Below, piece after piece: positions 36,549-47,897 of a stretch of DNA of 64,000 nt. The position numbers and the translations under genes were made by a program. Source of the stretch: Annulohypoxylon bovei var. microspora. Its lineage: Eukaryota > Ascomycota > Sordariomycetes > Xylariales > Hypoxylaceae. Positions within the stretch are counted from its first letter, which is position 1, and the number at the start of each line of letters is the position of its first letter. The DNA lies in contig MU405251.1 of assembly GCA_022836615.1 (NCBI GenBank), positions 126,387 to 190,386 on the forward strand, given 5' to 3'. Below the pieces are notes generated by a model. That model had not been told where the DNA came from. It was given only the letters and a program-made list of their open reading frames with translations, and did not search any database.

Positions 36549-39334
36549 CGTGATATGCGATTAGCGCAAAATATGATGAAGTATACCGATGCGCCTGTAT
36601 ACGGAGCTGGATGCTAGAGGTAGAATATGAACTCCAATACTATCCGCGCCCGGTTTCTTGGTTTGTAATATCCTATAGCTAGTACCTAGGTAGGTAGGTG
36701 AGTAAAAGGTATTATCCTAAAACTTGGTCACCTTCGACCTTGAAAACTGATGCTATTGCGGAGATGCGCTAGTGTTTGTCGGACGCGTGACTTTGACGTA
36801 GCTTTGACAGCTTTGACGCGGGAGCCGGCAGGGATATTCGATTCTAAAGAATGTCAGAGGAATGACGGAAACGGCGGCGACGACAAGATTGGCGAAGAGT
36901 TCATATTATGAAAGTTGTCCCGCGTCGAGGTAGCCGACTAATTAAAATAAGAACAAAAAAAGCGAAAAAGAAGGAATAGGTATTCGTAAAATGGGGGCTG
37001 AATAAAGGAGAGGGGCGAAATAATATGATAGGCAAGGGTTGTTAAAGGTGTCAAGGTTGTCGGTTGTCATTCAACAATTCGGGCAGGTCAGCTTATTATT
37101 ATGTAGGTATTATTGTATCATGTATTTCCGTTATTAGAATGGAAGTACCAAGGGAGCCTGGAGAGTAGGACTTTTGCAGCAATTCATCTGCAAGTAACTG
37201 CAAACACCGCAAACACTCGGTCATGGATCCATGGATGTCGTGGGTAAAAAAAGCCAAGACAAATTACAAAGAATTAGTGCTGATGATGGGACCTGTGGGA
37301 CAGAAGCCGACGAGGCTTAGTTAGAGTTAGGGGATCCTTAGCTAAATTCAGATATCCATATATCCATACCTACATGTACCAAGATAGGTACTTATTCTAG
37401 GAACCAGACCCACGGTGTCCACAATGTCCACATTGGACGATAGCAACTTCCACTGTTCCATTTGGTCTGTGGACGCTTCTGTAGTGGCGCTTTCCCTATT
37501 GCTTTTTTACTTTCTTTTTCTTATGTATGTAGGTACATGTAGGTAGATGGATCCGTACTAACTTAACCGAGAATGACCCTTATGCGACTAACATAAGGCT
37601 ATTTAGATTTTAAATACATGGGATTACATGGGACGGTGCACTTAATCTCTAAAATCCCATTGGATCTGTATTGGGATTTTACACGTGTAATACCTGTGCA
37701 ATTGTTATACCTTGTGTACCTTAATTGCCTACTCTGCTACTGACTATTTGCGTAGCCCTGGTTTGTACAACGATGTGCTCCCAAGTCTGTCACTTTTCCC
37801 CGCAGTTCATATCATTAAGGACTTTTAGTACCAAGGTAAAACAGCCGCCTGGAAATCGAATGGTACTCACATACACAGATTCCTAAACTTCGTATTACGA
37901 TTGTCTACCGTTCCGGTGTTGTCGAAAAATCTGTTGCTGATTCGCCTTATGTATGTTCACGAAGCACAACCTCAAGCCATCTACATACCTATATACATAC
38001 CTACATACATATCTGCCGGGGTATGTTACATTCGGGACGACCAGCCGTATTTGTCGCTTCAGCTGTGCTACGCTTGGTTGAATTAAGAACAAATATCCGG
38101 GTTTATTAGAGGCGGATGTTATTGTTATACGAGATGCGATCCATACCAATCGTGAGCCTTCGTTTTAGAATATGTAGCTAACAGCCTAGATCTCGCATAT
38201 CTATTTAATATTTAGTGTTTAGTATTCCTTCGAAGCCTTGCGGCTGTCGCTAAGTATCATCTATTATTATATTAGTGTTGGCTCATCCCTAGCGCTGGCG
38301 CCATCCGATCAGCTTTTTATTAGTTCGGAATATACAACAAAAAAAAGGGTTGTTGGTCATCAAGTTGCTTCGCTTCTTACAACCAGACAGCCAGAGCAGC
38401 ATTCCATTGCAACGATAAAATATCGCTGCCTAGAACATGCTGAGCATGATAGCTACCTATGATTACTGGTCGGAGCAATTACACCGCATGAGCAGATCGA
38501 CGACACGTGCGGTAACCTATTGAAAAGACTAGCTGGTCTTCCGCTTGCGGACGCGAATTCGGCCACGGTCCTGACTCTAAAACCCGAATCATCCGTGCCG
38601 CAAGCGGACAGGATCGCCTAGCAAATAGCACGTCAGATAACACTTCGCGAGAAGGCTTATGCACATATTTCGATCACCAGCGCAGCACCGTATTACAGTA
38701 CAACATTCGATTTTATGTTGAAATGAAGGCCACTTAGGGTCTAGCATATCTCGTGAACCCTCGTCTCACCAGCTCATCTCGCGCATCTCGCTGGTCTAGA
38801 CCGTCATCTACATATGCCAAGATCTGACGGGTGCAGGGACTAACTTTTTTTTTTCTTTACGGTATTTTACCAATCGTACGCCAAGTCATGATGAACTCGG
38901 TTGGTTCCAAGATTTCGAAGCTAGCCCTATGTCTTTGAAAATTGTAACTCTACTAGATGTGTCAGCTTTACCCAAGGATTCGGATACCACGCGAGATATC
39001 ACAACGCTAAGACACCTGGAATGGGGGTCGCGGGCTCTAGAGTGTTCACAGCGCCCTTGTACCATATCAGGTTTAGCACAAATGCCGCTTTTACTCAAGC
39101 TCATCTTGGTCATAAATATGTATAAACGGTTATGCTGAGAAAACGGACTTTTGAGGGAAACGGTAACATCCACATTCAATCAATATGTCGAATAAGGTGT
39201 GTCAGGTGACCACCTTCAACCCATCACACTCTTGAAATACTAATAGGTACTCTAACCAATCTAACGATTATATCCCACCATAAGCCACACCTTTCCAACA
39301 TATCATCGCTTACCTACAGCTAAAAGCACATACA
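36549..39334. other. Gene-poor intergenic region, 2.8 kb, with inverted repeats
   Basis: No gene is supported. The region is AT-rich with TAGGTAGG motifs at 36685-36700. Two hairpins are visible: a 9-bp stem (37651-37659 with 37672-37680) and a GC-rich inverted pair (38541-38550 with 38598-38607). ORFs here lack coding character. Confidence 0.5.
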
Positions 39335-40368
39335 TCAGATGCTCAACTCACTCCCATTCTCCCGGGTGAGCGAAAAAGACTCGTTAATCTCCGCCAAGCT
39401 CATCGAGAGCCAAGCGCCCTCATACTCCAGCAAAACCTTAGTGCTAAACTTGTGACTCCACACAGCGTTTCCGTGGGGATCCAGGTAGAAGACCTTCAGC
39501 ATGCCGTTCTCCAAGGCCTCGCGGTCGGCGACGTAGAGCCGGGTAGCGAGCCTGCGGTCCCAGAGCCACGCCTCCAGCGCGTCGCGGTCGCTCGCCGGCG
39601 GCGGGTCGCGGTCCAGCGCGCCGTCGCCCTCGTAGTAGTCCGCCTCGCCCAGCGTCGCCAGCTCGTCGCCGAGCTCCGGCACGCGCAGCAGCACGCGCGG
39701 CCAGTCGTCGCCGACGTCGTACAGCGCCTGGTCGTCCCACACGCTGCTCTCCTTGACGCACGTCGAGCCCACGGCGGCCCGGGCCAGCGCCGCGTAGGCC
39801 GCGTCGTGGCGGGCGCCGTAGTGCGTGCGCACGAGCGCCGTGTCGTTCGTCTGGTGCGTCAGCTTGCGGCTGCAGAAGTTGCGCTCCTGCACCGTCTGCA
39901 TCGCCGGCAGGACACGCGTGACGATGACGTCGGCGGCGAGCTCGGCCGCGGCGCCGCCGGGGTCTGTGGCCATGCGCTGCCGCTGCCGGAGCGCTTCCTT
40001 GTGGTAGGGCTGCCGGCGCACGTGTCTAGTTAATAACCCCCTTTTCGCTTTACGAGATATGGATGACCTCCTAAATAGTATATACATAGGTAGGTGCCAA
40101 GATAGATAGGTACGCACTTCTCGATCTCTGGGCTTCATGGCGAGGTACTGGCGCGCGAGCGAGTCCCATTGCTGCTTATCCTGCGACGCGTCGGCCGCAC
40201 GATCCCATCGCTCCTGTGCCGTTTGCGGTATTGATGAATATGAATGTACTATATTCAACGGACGGTTTGTGAGAGACGGGTTCGGCGAGTTCTTACCATG
40301 ATAAATGCGTCAAAAGCCATGCCGCCATATCTCGCCGTCGGTGACAATTCTTGCGTTGGGTTTGCCAT
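39335..40368 (-). CDS. Hypothetical protein, 280 aa, family unknown
   Basis: Predicted from three exons, all phase 0: 40368-40297, 40213-40118 and 40009-39335. The first exon is MANPTQELSPTARYGGMAFD plus AFIM; the joins use donors GTAAGA and GTGCGT and acceptors CACAG and GGCAG. The protein is soluble, with no signal peptide or membrane helix. Visible segments are KLTHQTNDTALVRTHYGARH, a stretch rich in Asp/Glu (YYEGDGALDRDPPPASDRDA), and KVFYLDPHGNAVWSHKFSTK near the end. The third exon is very GC-rich at third positions between 39440 and 40000, unlike the AT-rich flanks. I do not recognise the family. The exact intron ends are inferred from frame only and are less sure than for the conserved genes. 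Confidence 0.6.
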
Positions 40369-42061
40369 GGCTGGCGGGTGGCTAATATGTTGTGATGAAT
40401 TGGAGTGGGATTAGGCATCAGGGCCTTGAGCAATTCGTCGGTAGCATATTGACATGCAGTATGCGCAATTCAGGGGTATCTACCGACAACGAAATCCTCC
40501 GTAAAAATCTTTTTTTTATTTTTTACCGTAAAGGCGGGCTGTTACGTGAAAGTCGGTTGTGCATAACTTTCCTTGCGCAATGGATATCCCCACGTTTCTA
40601 TTTTTATGAAGTGTTCATCAGGAACCACATAAAGCGGCGAGACTCAGGTCTATGTACAGAAAATGTATTTCGATGATCTCAGCTACAGCCCAAAAATTTC
40701 CACCTTTCTCAGCCCTTCGCGCACTTGGCAAATCCCAAAGACCCTTTTCATATCATCCCACGGTTACACAACGTCATACTAAACCAGACTTGCTAATTTA
40801 AGAGATAGCGAGCCTTCCGGTTTCATCATACCAAGATATAGCTGATTACCTACCTTGGTAACCGTCTTATGTTAATGAATCCTCGCGATCTCTTAACTTT
40901 GCTTGTCACGATGGCAGGATGGGGCGGGGTTCACCGATAGCTTCACCTTATTTTCTATAGCCCAATCATAGTCTCCGTATCGAATTTCGAATTTCCTATC
41001 ACAAATCACCTGCATTGAGGGTCGAAGATAGGGAACTATAACAATCCTTGGCGCCCCTTGCTTCGAAGCTTGGCAAAATTTTAAGGCTGTTTGAGGTTTA
41101 TTGCTAGTTCAAGCCGCGAACAATTAACAAAAAGTACCAAGCTTAAGGCATAAGAAGCATAAAAGTCGCAAGACCGTCTTCGAACGGCCAGGTGACACGG
41201 CATCAAGAATTGTCAAAACGGCCTCACATCACTTGGGCATCAGGCGTGGCCCATGTCTTGATAATATAATAAGTAAAGGGTAGACCCTGTATATACAGTA
41301 CATATACCACGGCTAATCACTTGATCTTACTCGCTCCGGAGCATTTCGAAGCACATAATCGTCTTGGAATTGCAAAGATCAGAACGGGCTCGTCTCTATG
41401 CAAGACACAGAAACTGCGCCACTCATCAAGACAATCACTGTGCTGTGTGACCAAACCGCATGGTCACCGATGCGCGCGCGGGCATATCGTTCTCGTATAG
41501 GATTCCCGGCTCTGAGGAGTTGAGAGGTGGCGTTCGGCGACGATGGAACGTTTCTATCTGTTGCATGTACACAGGACCGCTCTTCTGCTTCTCATTTGCT
41601 ACCCCGTTGATCTGCGCTTGACACTACGTTAATACCAGTCGAGTCTCGAAGAATTGAACCTAAGAAGGTATCGCAATTAATCTAAGCTGTATCCTCGCAT
41701 AGACCCCTGTAAATCGGTATGTAATAGGCTATTATCATAGGTAGATCAAAAGGTACCGAACCCAGACGCTTACATAACCCCCAACAATCTCGATAAAACA
41801 ATATCCCCTCTATCAGCTTATCGAACACCTATCTTATCTCCATCCTCTTATCAGCCCCGAACAATTTTTCCGACCGAGAAAAAATGCGGGAGCTCCAGCA
41901 AAATTATTATTGCAGGTTGCAGGTGCAAAGCTTCAATTCGTTCGTGTGAAAATCCGCCCAGTCGCAAACCGCGAAATCGATCGTCACAACCAAGCGAAGT
42001 TAAAACAAACAGCAACAACGCAAACCGCAGAGGCCAATTGACCTCGCATAGCACCGTCAAC
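40369..42061. promoter_or_regulatory. Divergent intergenic region, orphan gene / GAR1
   Basis: A 1.7-kb gap between divergent genes. The last 200 bp before 42062 are a C/A-rich leader for GAR1. A palindromic CCTGTATATACAG lies near 41287-41299. An ORF at 40392-40676 (plus) has no ATG start at its head and no domain; it is not called. Confidence 0.45.
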
Positions 42062-42807
42062 ATGTCGAGAGGAGCGCCGCGCGGACGAGGCGGCTTCGGC
42101 GGAGGCTTCAACGGAGGGAACCGCGGGTTCAGAGGCGGCGGTACGTGAAGCTCTAACACCATGGCTAATCCGAAGCCAATGGCACGTTCTTCGTGTGCAC
42201 TGATGTACTAACAACTCCACCAGGCCGCGGCGGCTTCGGCCAGCGGGACATGGGCCCGCCGGACACGATCCTGGAGATGGGCAGCTTCATGCACGCGTGC
42301 GAGGGGGAGATGGTGTGCGAGAGCGTGAACCCGAAGGTGCCGCACTTCAACGCGCAGATCTTCCTGGAGAACAAGACCGCCGTCGGCAAGGTCGACGAGG
42401 TCCTCGGCCCCATCAACCAGGTCTACTTCACCGTCAAGCCCTCCGAGGGCATCCAGGCCGCCTCCTTCAAGCCCGGCGACAGGTTCTTTATTGGCAGCGA
42501 GAAGCTGCTGCCCCTCGACAAGTTCCTGCCTCGCCCTAAGCCGCCCCCCGGCGCCCCCAAGGTCAAGAAGCCGAGCCGTGGTGGTGGACGCGGTATGGGT
42601 AGGGGCGGCCCGATACGAGGCGGTCGTGGAGGCGGTGGGTTTAGCAGAGGCGGCCCGTCGCGAGGTGGACGGGGTTCGTTCGGAGGCGGAGGTGGATTTG
42701 GCGGCGGTAGAGGAGGAGGCGGTCGCGGAGGCAGCGGCGGATTCAGCAGAGGCGGCAGCTCGGGAGGTCGGGGTCGCGGCGGGTTCAGCAGGGGCGGCCG
42801 ATACTAA
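42062..42807 (+). CDS. GAR1: H/ACA snoRNP core protein Gar1
   Basis: Predicted 220 aa from two exons, 42062-42140 and 42224-42807 (donor GTACGT, acceptor CCAG, phase 1). An N-terminal RGG box (SRGAPRGRGGFGGGFNGG) is followed by the Gar1 beta-barrel core (residues about 40-135): PPDTILEMGSFMHACEGEMV, NPKVPHFNAQIFLENKTAVG, KVDEVLGPINQVYFTVKPSE and DRFFIGSEKLLPLDKFLPRP. The C-terminal 70 residues are a second RGG-rich tail. Gar1 joins Cbf5, Nop10 and Nhp2 in H/ACA particles that make pseudouridine in rRNA in the nucleolus. Both RGG boxes and the length match yeast Gar1 (205 aa). Confidence 0.96.
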
Positions 42808-43488
42808 AAAAGCCGGGCAGGATATACCCAAACCCGTTTTGCTCTCTCTCCCATCCACCCACTCCCAAGCTTCCCACGGTGGTCGTTATCCCCTTAGTTG
42901 ATGTTCATGCGGTCCGGGAACGGCGTTATCGAGGATTTTTCTGAATTTTGAGTCTTTTTCTACCTACCTGCCTATGATAAAATAACGTCGAAGACGGTTC
43001 TTGCGCCAACGTGAAAAGATGAAAAAGTTCAAGCGTCGAACCTCACTACTAAGGCGAGGTGAGTGGTGATGGCTGCTAGGTGTACATATACTTGTGGTTA
43101 TGGCAGGGTGTTGAGAATACCTACGTGTGTATGGTGCTGATATGCTATCTTCGAGTTGCGGTACGTGATGAGATGTCGGTATTGGAGGCGATCCTCTGTT
43201 GGTTGTTTCCCTTCCTATACATACCCTTGAATCTGAGTTTCAATTTTAGACCGCTGGGTCTTGGTGCGAGTCGTCGGCTTTGTGATAAACGATTCTCAAT
43301 TAGTACTACCTAGGTTATTATGTTTCCAGGTAGCCAATGCCAGACAGTTTATAGAGTCTTCTCTCTTCACTAAAGGCCGTGGGGTTCCTCAAGACGCTAT
43401 CCCGCATCCTGTCACCCATATTACCTATCAACCAAACTATCACTAATACGGAGTTATCACAATAGCTTTATGTACGACCGTCAATGTT

Positions 43489-43540
43489 AGAGGTCCAGTC
43501 TATTGGAGGACTGGCCGTCGTGGATCTGGATAGTCCGCAT
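43489..43540 (+). repeat. Dispersed degenerate repeat, copy 1
   Basis: This block (AGAGGTCCAGTCTATTGG, then a GCC-containing middle, ending GATCTGGATAG) aligns by eye with two adjacent copies at 49463-49494 and 49502-49540. The differences are largely purine-purine or pyrimidine-pyrimidine changes. It is probably a relic of a larger repeat. Confidence 0.5.
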
Positions 43541-43819
43541 CGTGATAATAGTAGAATTTATGTCACTTATAAGACTATTTTTGATCTTGAAAATTCTACA
43601 TATCTAACATCCGTCTTTTTATTTTTATTTTTTTTTAGTTATCTACCCTCTAAGGAAGGTAGGTCAACCATATTCAATGCTCCTTACCAAGAACTGAAGT
43701 GGTAATTCTGTACGCCATATTATGGCATCAGCTGCTAGTCAGCTAAACACTTGCGAGACACAACGCATATGTATTTAACAGCAAGATTAAACATAGTATA
43801 TGACCTTCCTAATTGTCCG

Positions 43820-44110
43820 TGTGATCAGTTAATAAGAGGCTTGATTAACTAATCAATCAACTAGTTTCCTAGCTCATACCAACCTGCCGGCCAGCCTGGA
43901 AGTAGGTCAACTAGCTAGTCAATTAGTCAGTTACCAAGTCAGTTTGTAAATCAACCAGTTAATTGATTAATAATTCAACTACCTTCCTGGGTAATCAGTC
44001 AAATTGTGAGCCTACTGGTGAGACAACTAGTCAGATATCAAGTCTGTAAGTCATCAGCAGAGTAGTTGGCTAATAAGGCAGCCTCCTAGTTAACCTACAA
44101 ACTAGCTTAC
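43820..44110. repeat. Degenerate short tandem/inverted repeat region
   Basis: Many variants of CAACTAGTCAATTAG / AATCAACCAGTTAATTGAT repeat with irregular spacing on both strands. No reading frame is open through it. Confidence 0.5.
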
Positions 44111-44955
44111 ATTTCAGTGTAACTATAATTTCTTAGTTACCATTTGAAATATTTCATAAGACTAAGTATATGAGCAGTTTAATAGAAGCTAGTTAGCAGA
44201 CACATCCCCATCGTGACATAGTCTGTGTTCTCTTTTACCTACCCATCGCATTGGTACCTATATATCATCATGTGAATTCTTTCAGACATGTATAAATGGC
44301 TATTTGAATTCATCCTCTCATGAATGATATCAATACCACCCACTTATTTCTATAACCTTCATATTCAACGACCAATCTCGACATTACCTATGAAATTCAG
44401 CGTTATTAGGTTCATCTTGGCCCTCACAACTTGGACTCGGGAATCTAGAGGAAGCATTGGGGGACAAGGAGATATGAAGATAAAACAGCATTTTAACAAA
44501 AGGTTAAGCATTAATCTAGAAGAGATGAGATACATATTTAGGTAGATTCTTATGAAAAAACTCGGTGATAACATTGTCTTGATTAACCTAACGTTAGACT
44601 TTTGTGATCACCCCTTAATTCAAATAGCTCGTAGGGTACCTAATTATGTACCTAATCATGGTTGCCGTGGTGCCTATTATAATTAGATACTTATGCCGTC
44701 GGATAAGTAATTTGGACTCGGAAGCATGTCAATAAAGAGATTTTATAAGTTTATGTCCCTACTATAACCTTGGCGATAATTGCGAACTACACAGTGTATC
44801 GTCTATACGACCCTTGAGTCTGATTGGCTAAAACGTCTCATTATTTCCATAAAGAGACTAGTACTCCTTTCAGGTTATTTCTGATTGGCCAATTCTTGTT
44901 GGACAGTGTATTGTGTTAAGTAGTTCGCACTTACTGGAAAGAGAAAAATAGCAAG

Positions 44956-44962
44956 TATAAAA
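44956..44962 (+). promoter_or_regulatory. TATA box (TATAAAA) with upstream inverted CCAAT motifs
   Basis: TATAAAA lies 65 bp before the ATG at 45027. ATTGG (inverted CCAAT) motifs lie at about 44823 and 44885. The spacing is that of a fungal core promoter, but no transcript is proven. Confidence 0.4.
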
Positions 44963-45026
44963 GAGCGTCACAGTGAAAAAACATCGGTAGTTCTGAAACA
45001 TATTAGTTTTGAAGACTAGCATCATT

Positions 45027-45131
45027 ATGGATCCATTCAGCTCGCATCTTCATAGCTTCCAATCTCATATGCTGCAAATCCGGGTTGTTCCCGCCCATGT
45101 CGAAATCGAACAGCATTTAACCCAGCGTTGA
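45027..45131 (+). CDS. Possible small protein, 34 codons
   Basis: An ATG-started ORF of 34 residues (MDPFSSHLHSFQSHMLQIRV and a further 14) lies behind the TATA box and inverted CCAAT motifs. It is His-rich (HLHSFQSH) with no signal peptide. It is too short to judge by codon use. It may be a small gene, the remnant of one, or chance. Confidence 0.25.
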   Translation: MDPFSSHLHSFQSHMLQIRVVPAHVEIEQHLTQR

Positions 45132-45761
45132 ATTTTTGTTGTTGCCTTAGTTTTAAGTTAGGCATTTCTGCCTAGCTCAACTTACCGTAGGTATACAGGG
45201 TTATTGCGTGGTTGCTGTCTCCATACCGCAGTCTATATCATCTCGGATGAAAGCAATCGAAAGCTTAGCTAGAGGATGGGGGAAAGGAAAGAAATAAACT
45301 TTGTACCGTTCGAATAGCCAAAGTTTAAAAAGACACCAAGAGACGGATGAGGTCTTATTTAACTAGTGATAACATCAACGGACCTTGGTCTAGCCCCTTA
45401 TTTCCCCATACCGGGTCTTTTGGCCTATGTGGATAGTCGTTTGATATTTGCCCAGGTGCTTAGGATGTTGTACGGCAGCTTCGGCAGTTTTGACCTGACT
45501 CGTGGTCTAGATTATGTCAACGTTCGCATGCAGCTGCACGTCCGCTCTCTAGTCTACCATATATCTCTTGTATTCGCTCGTACTCATCTACACAGGGTCA
45601 CTTGGCAGACAATATTAGAAAACGGAAATGCTTTATACCACCAGTCACATTGAGGGTGAACTTGCTACAATACCAATCGATTAATCAAGGAACAATACTT
45701 GGATTACCAAGACACCTGTGACCATAACCTCGTATCTACTATTCGGCTTGTGGCTATCGCC

Positions 45762-46829
45762 ATGTCTAATCAACCGGGGCCAGATCATGGGGCGACATGG
45801 GGGATCGATGTAGTGGTCGGAGGCTTCTTCGGGATAGCATTATACAACAGTATCGAGGTATACTTGTTGATGTTTGAGACATTTCGGCGGAAGAATACCC
45901 TGTACTTCTGGACGATACTGGCTGCCAATACGGGAGTCCTATTTCACTTGCTATACGCCTTCCAACTCTGGAGTTTAGCACCAAATATACCTATGGCCGT
46001 TTTTACCGCCTTAGGCTGGGTAATGATGTCGACCGGGCAGTCCCTCGTTCTTTACTTGCGGCTACATCTTGTGGTTCACGACCGGAGCAAGTTACGCTGG
46101 ATCCTCTACCTCATCACCTTCACATTTGTCACCCTGCAGATACCGACAACTGCGACGTTCCTCGCCCTAATCGCCTCTCCGCCGAGCAGCCCACCCAGAT
46201 TCGCGAAAGCATTCGAAGGATTGAAGATCGCCCAGCTTGCTGGCTTCCTGATACAGGAAGCCACGATCTCAGGTGTATACGTGTACTCGTTCAATATCAC
46301 ATCAAAGCGTCTGCGCATGGTTAGAGAGGATCAGGTTAAAAAAATTCTACACGAACTGATTGCGCTCGTCATCATTGTCGTATTGTTCGACATTGCGCTC
46401 ATCGTTGACGAAATAGTGGGGAACTACCAGGTTCAGACTACTCTCAAGCCGGCAGTCTACAGCATTAAGCTAAAGGCAGAACTGTTCGTATTGAACAACC
46501 TCGTCTCCTGGATGCAGGCACCGGCTAGTACTTCTGGGGCTTCCTCGTCGCACCAAGCCCAGCGAAGGGCAGCCTTAGAACGATTATCAAGCCAACGTAC
46601 TGCTACATCGGAGGTAAAGTCTCCTCCGCCATGCGCTCTCCCGCCCGACAAGGGACTTGCCGCTTCGGGGAACAGCGTTGTCCTCGCAGAAAGCGAAGAC
46701 GTACTATCCCAAGAGAAACCGAGACCAAGCTGTCCTCAAAAAATCAAGGGGCCACAAGTATCAGGAACAGAATTAAACACAGACAAATATGATATGCAGA
46801 GCATAGACAAAACAGATCCGGATGACTGA
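45762..46829 (+). CDS. Fungal 7TM integral membrane protein (DUF7703-like)
   Basis: Predicted 355 aa, one exon. The ATG at 45762 (MSNQPGPDHGATWGIDVVVG) is chosen because the open frame upstream has no ATG. About seven hydrophobic helices follow, including VVVGGFFGIALYNSIEVYLL, FWTILAANTGVLFHLLYAF, MAVFTALGWVMMSTGQSLVL, WILYLITFTFVTLQI, LAGFLIQEATISGVYVYSF and HELIALVIIVVLFDIALIVD. The C-terminal 85 residues are cytosolic, polar and Ser/Pro-rich. This layout (short N-terminus, WxxDVVVGGFFG-like start, long tail) is that of a large fungal family of unknown function often lying near secondary-metabolism or accessory regions. No ligand can be inferred. Confidence 0.8.
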   Translation: MSNQPGPDHGATWGIDVVVGGFFGIALYNSIEVYLLMFETFRRKNTLYFWTILAANTGVLFHLLYAFQLWSLAPNIPMAVFTALGWVMMSTGQSLVLYLRLHLVVHDRSKLRWILYLITFTFVTLQIPTTATFLALIASPPSSPPRFAKAFEGLKIAQLAGFLIQEATISGVYVYSFNITSKRLRMVREDQVKKILHELIALVIIVVLFDIALIVDEIVGNYQVQTTLKPAVYSIKLKAELFVLNNLVSWMQAPASTSGASSSHQAQRRAALERLSSQRTATSEVKSPPPCALPPDKGLAASGNSVVLAESEDVLSQEKPRPSCPQKIKGPQVSGTELNTDKYDMQSIDKTDPDD

Positions 46830-47897
46830 AATAGCGGCTAGGAGCACGACTTGATAAGTTCGGATTGATTGACTATAGATCATAGGGACGGTCAGACCGG
46901 TCGAGCCATTCAATTTTTTTCGTGTCGGGTTTGATAGTACTGATGCCGCTGAAAAGGACAGTCTATAATGGGATCAGGATCATTGCCCAAAAGGACGTTT
47001 TAGTCCTGGGGAATAAGGGTGAGTGATTATGACTCTGCGGTTCTCGATATTAAATTAAATCTAACAATATTGGATTAGTTGCTTCTCTTTCTATGCTTGA
47101 TAAATGGGTTCTAGCGAAATAAACCCTACGTTTTACTTGGAAAAGTAATGAGATCATAGGAACAGCAAATATATTTTATTTATTCAAGTTTAACTTAGGG
47201 GCTCAGTAGTTATCCCAGTGTGATAACTAGGATAGAAATGTTGACTGTTGCCTGCTTATATATACCCAACCTTTAGTTCCAGTTCATAACTTTTTATTTT
47301 ATTTTTACATTTCCACCTAGAGATAGCGTCAATAATAAAATAAGTTTGCTTAAGAAAGTCTAGAAGTAACAAATTAATATTGAAAAATGGTTAAAATTAT
47401 TTATATTTCATAGGCGTGAATGCGCGAACTCTAGGTACCTAAATATGGAAAAAAGGGGGGAGGGGGGACTAGACATTCATCTTCCCACTGCTCGACAGTG
47501 ACCCGGCTAATAAATAAAAGTACGCTTTTTCAATCTTACCCAGTTACCCCAGATACAAGTCATATTTTGTACGCGAATAGGACGAATATATACGTTGCCA
47601 CGTGATGATGTGCTGAGAGCAGTTGAGAGGCGTCCCTACCCCTGACAGGTACCACTCAAGTATACGTGAACGTGCAATTCACAACATTTCACGCTCCTAG
47701 GCAACCTCTCGCCCCCCACCTTCGTACTTACCACTCGACGAATTTACTATTTCTTCCCTCCTACTTACTTCTGACCAACTTCCTTTTGATCTTCCTTCTT
47801 TCAACTTCCCACTTTCATCTTCCGGCCAACCTTTCGTCAACACAAAAAAGTTCCCAAACAACCCGAACAACGCTACTACTACTCTTCAGACTTCACC
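46830..47897. other. Intergenic, AT-rich
   Basis: A 1.07-kb gap with AT-rich sequence (47040-47430), a small hairpin (AGTTATC/GATAACT near 47207-47228) and a C/T-rich leader (47680-47890) before the next gene. No gene is seen. Confidence 0.45.

Larger units (their letters stand above)
42808..45761. other. Gene-poor, AT-rich intergenic region with degenerate repeats, about 3 kb
   Basis: No conserved gene is seen. Bases 43820-44110 consist of degenerate AACTAGTCAATTAGTCAG-like units in both orientations. Bases 43489-43540 match sequence at 49463-49540. A short ORF with a TATA box (45027-45131) is listed separately. The ORF at 45366-45653 starts at GTG and is not called. Confidence 0.5.

Noticed and set aside
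39452..40033. 193-aa plus-strand ORF rich in Val/Arg/Ala
   Set aside because: It is the antisense of a GC-rich exon; long open antisense frames are expected where third positions are G/C.
40392..40676. 94-aa ORF in the orphan gene/GAR1 gap
   Set aside because: There is no ATG at the head of the ORF, the composition is AT-driven, and no domain is visible.
45366..45653. 95-aa plus-strand ORF upstream of the 7TM gene
   Set aside because: It starts at GTG, has no family resemblance and no credible splice link to the 7TM gene, which has its own ATG at 45762.
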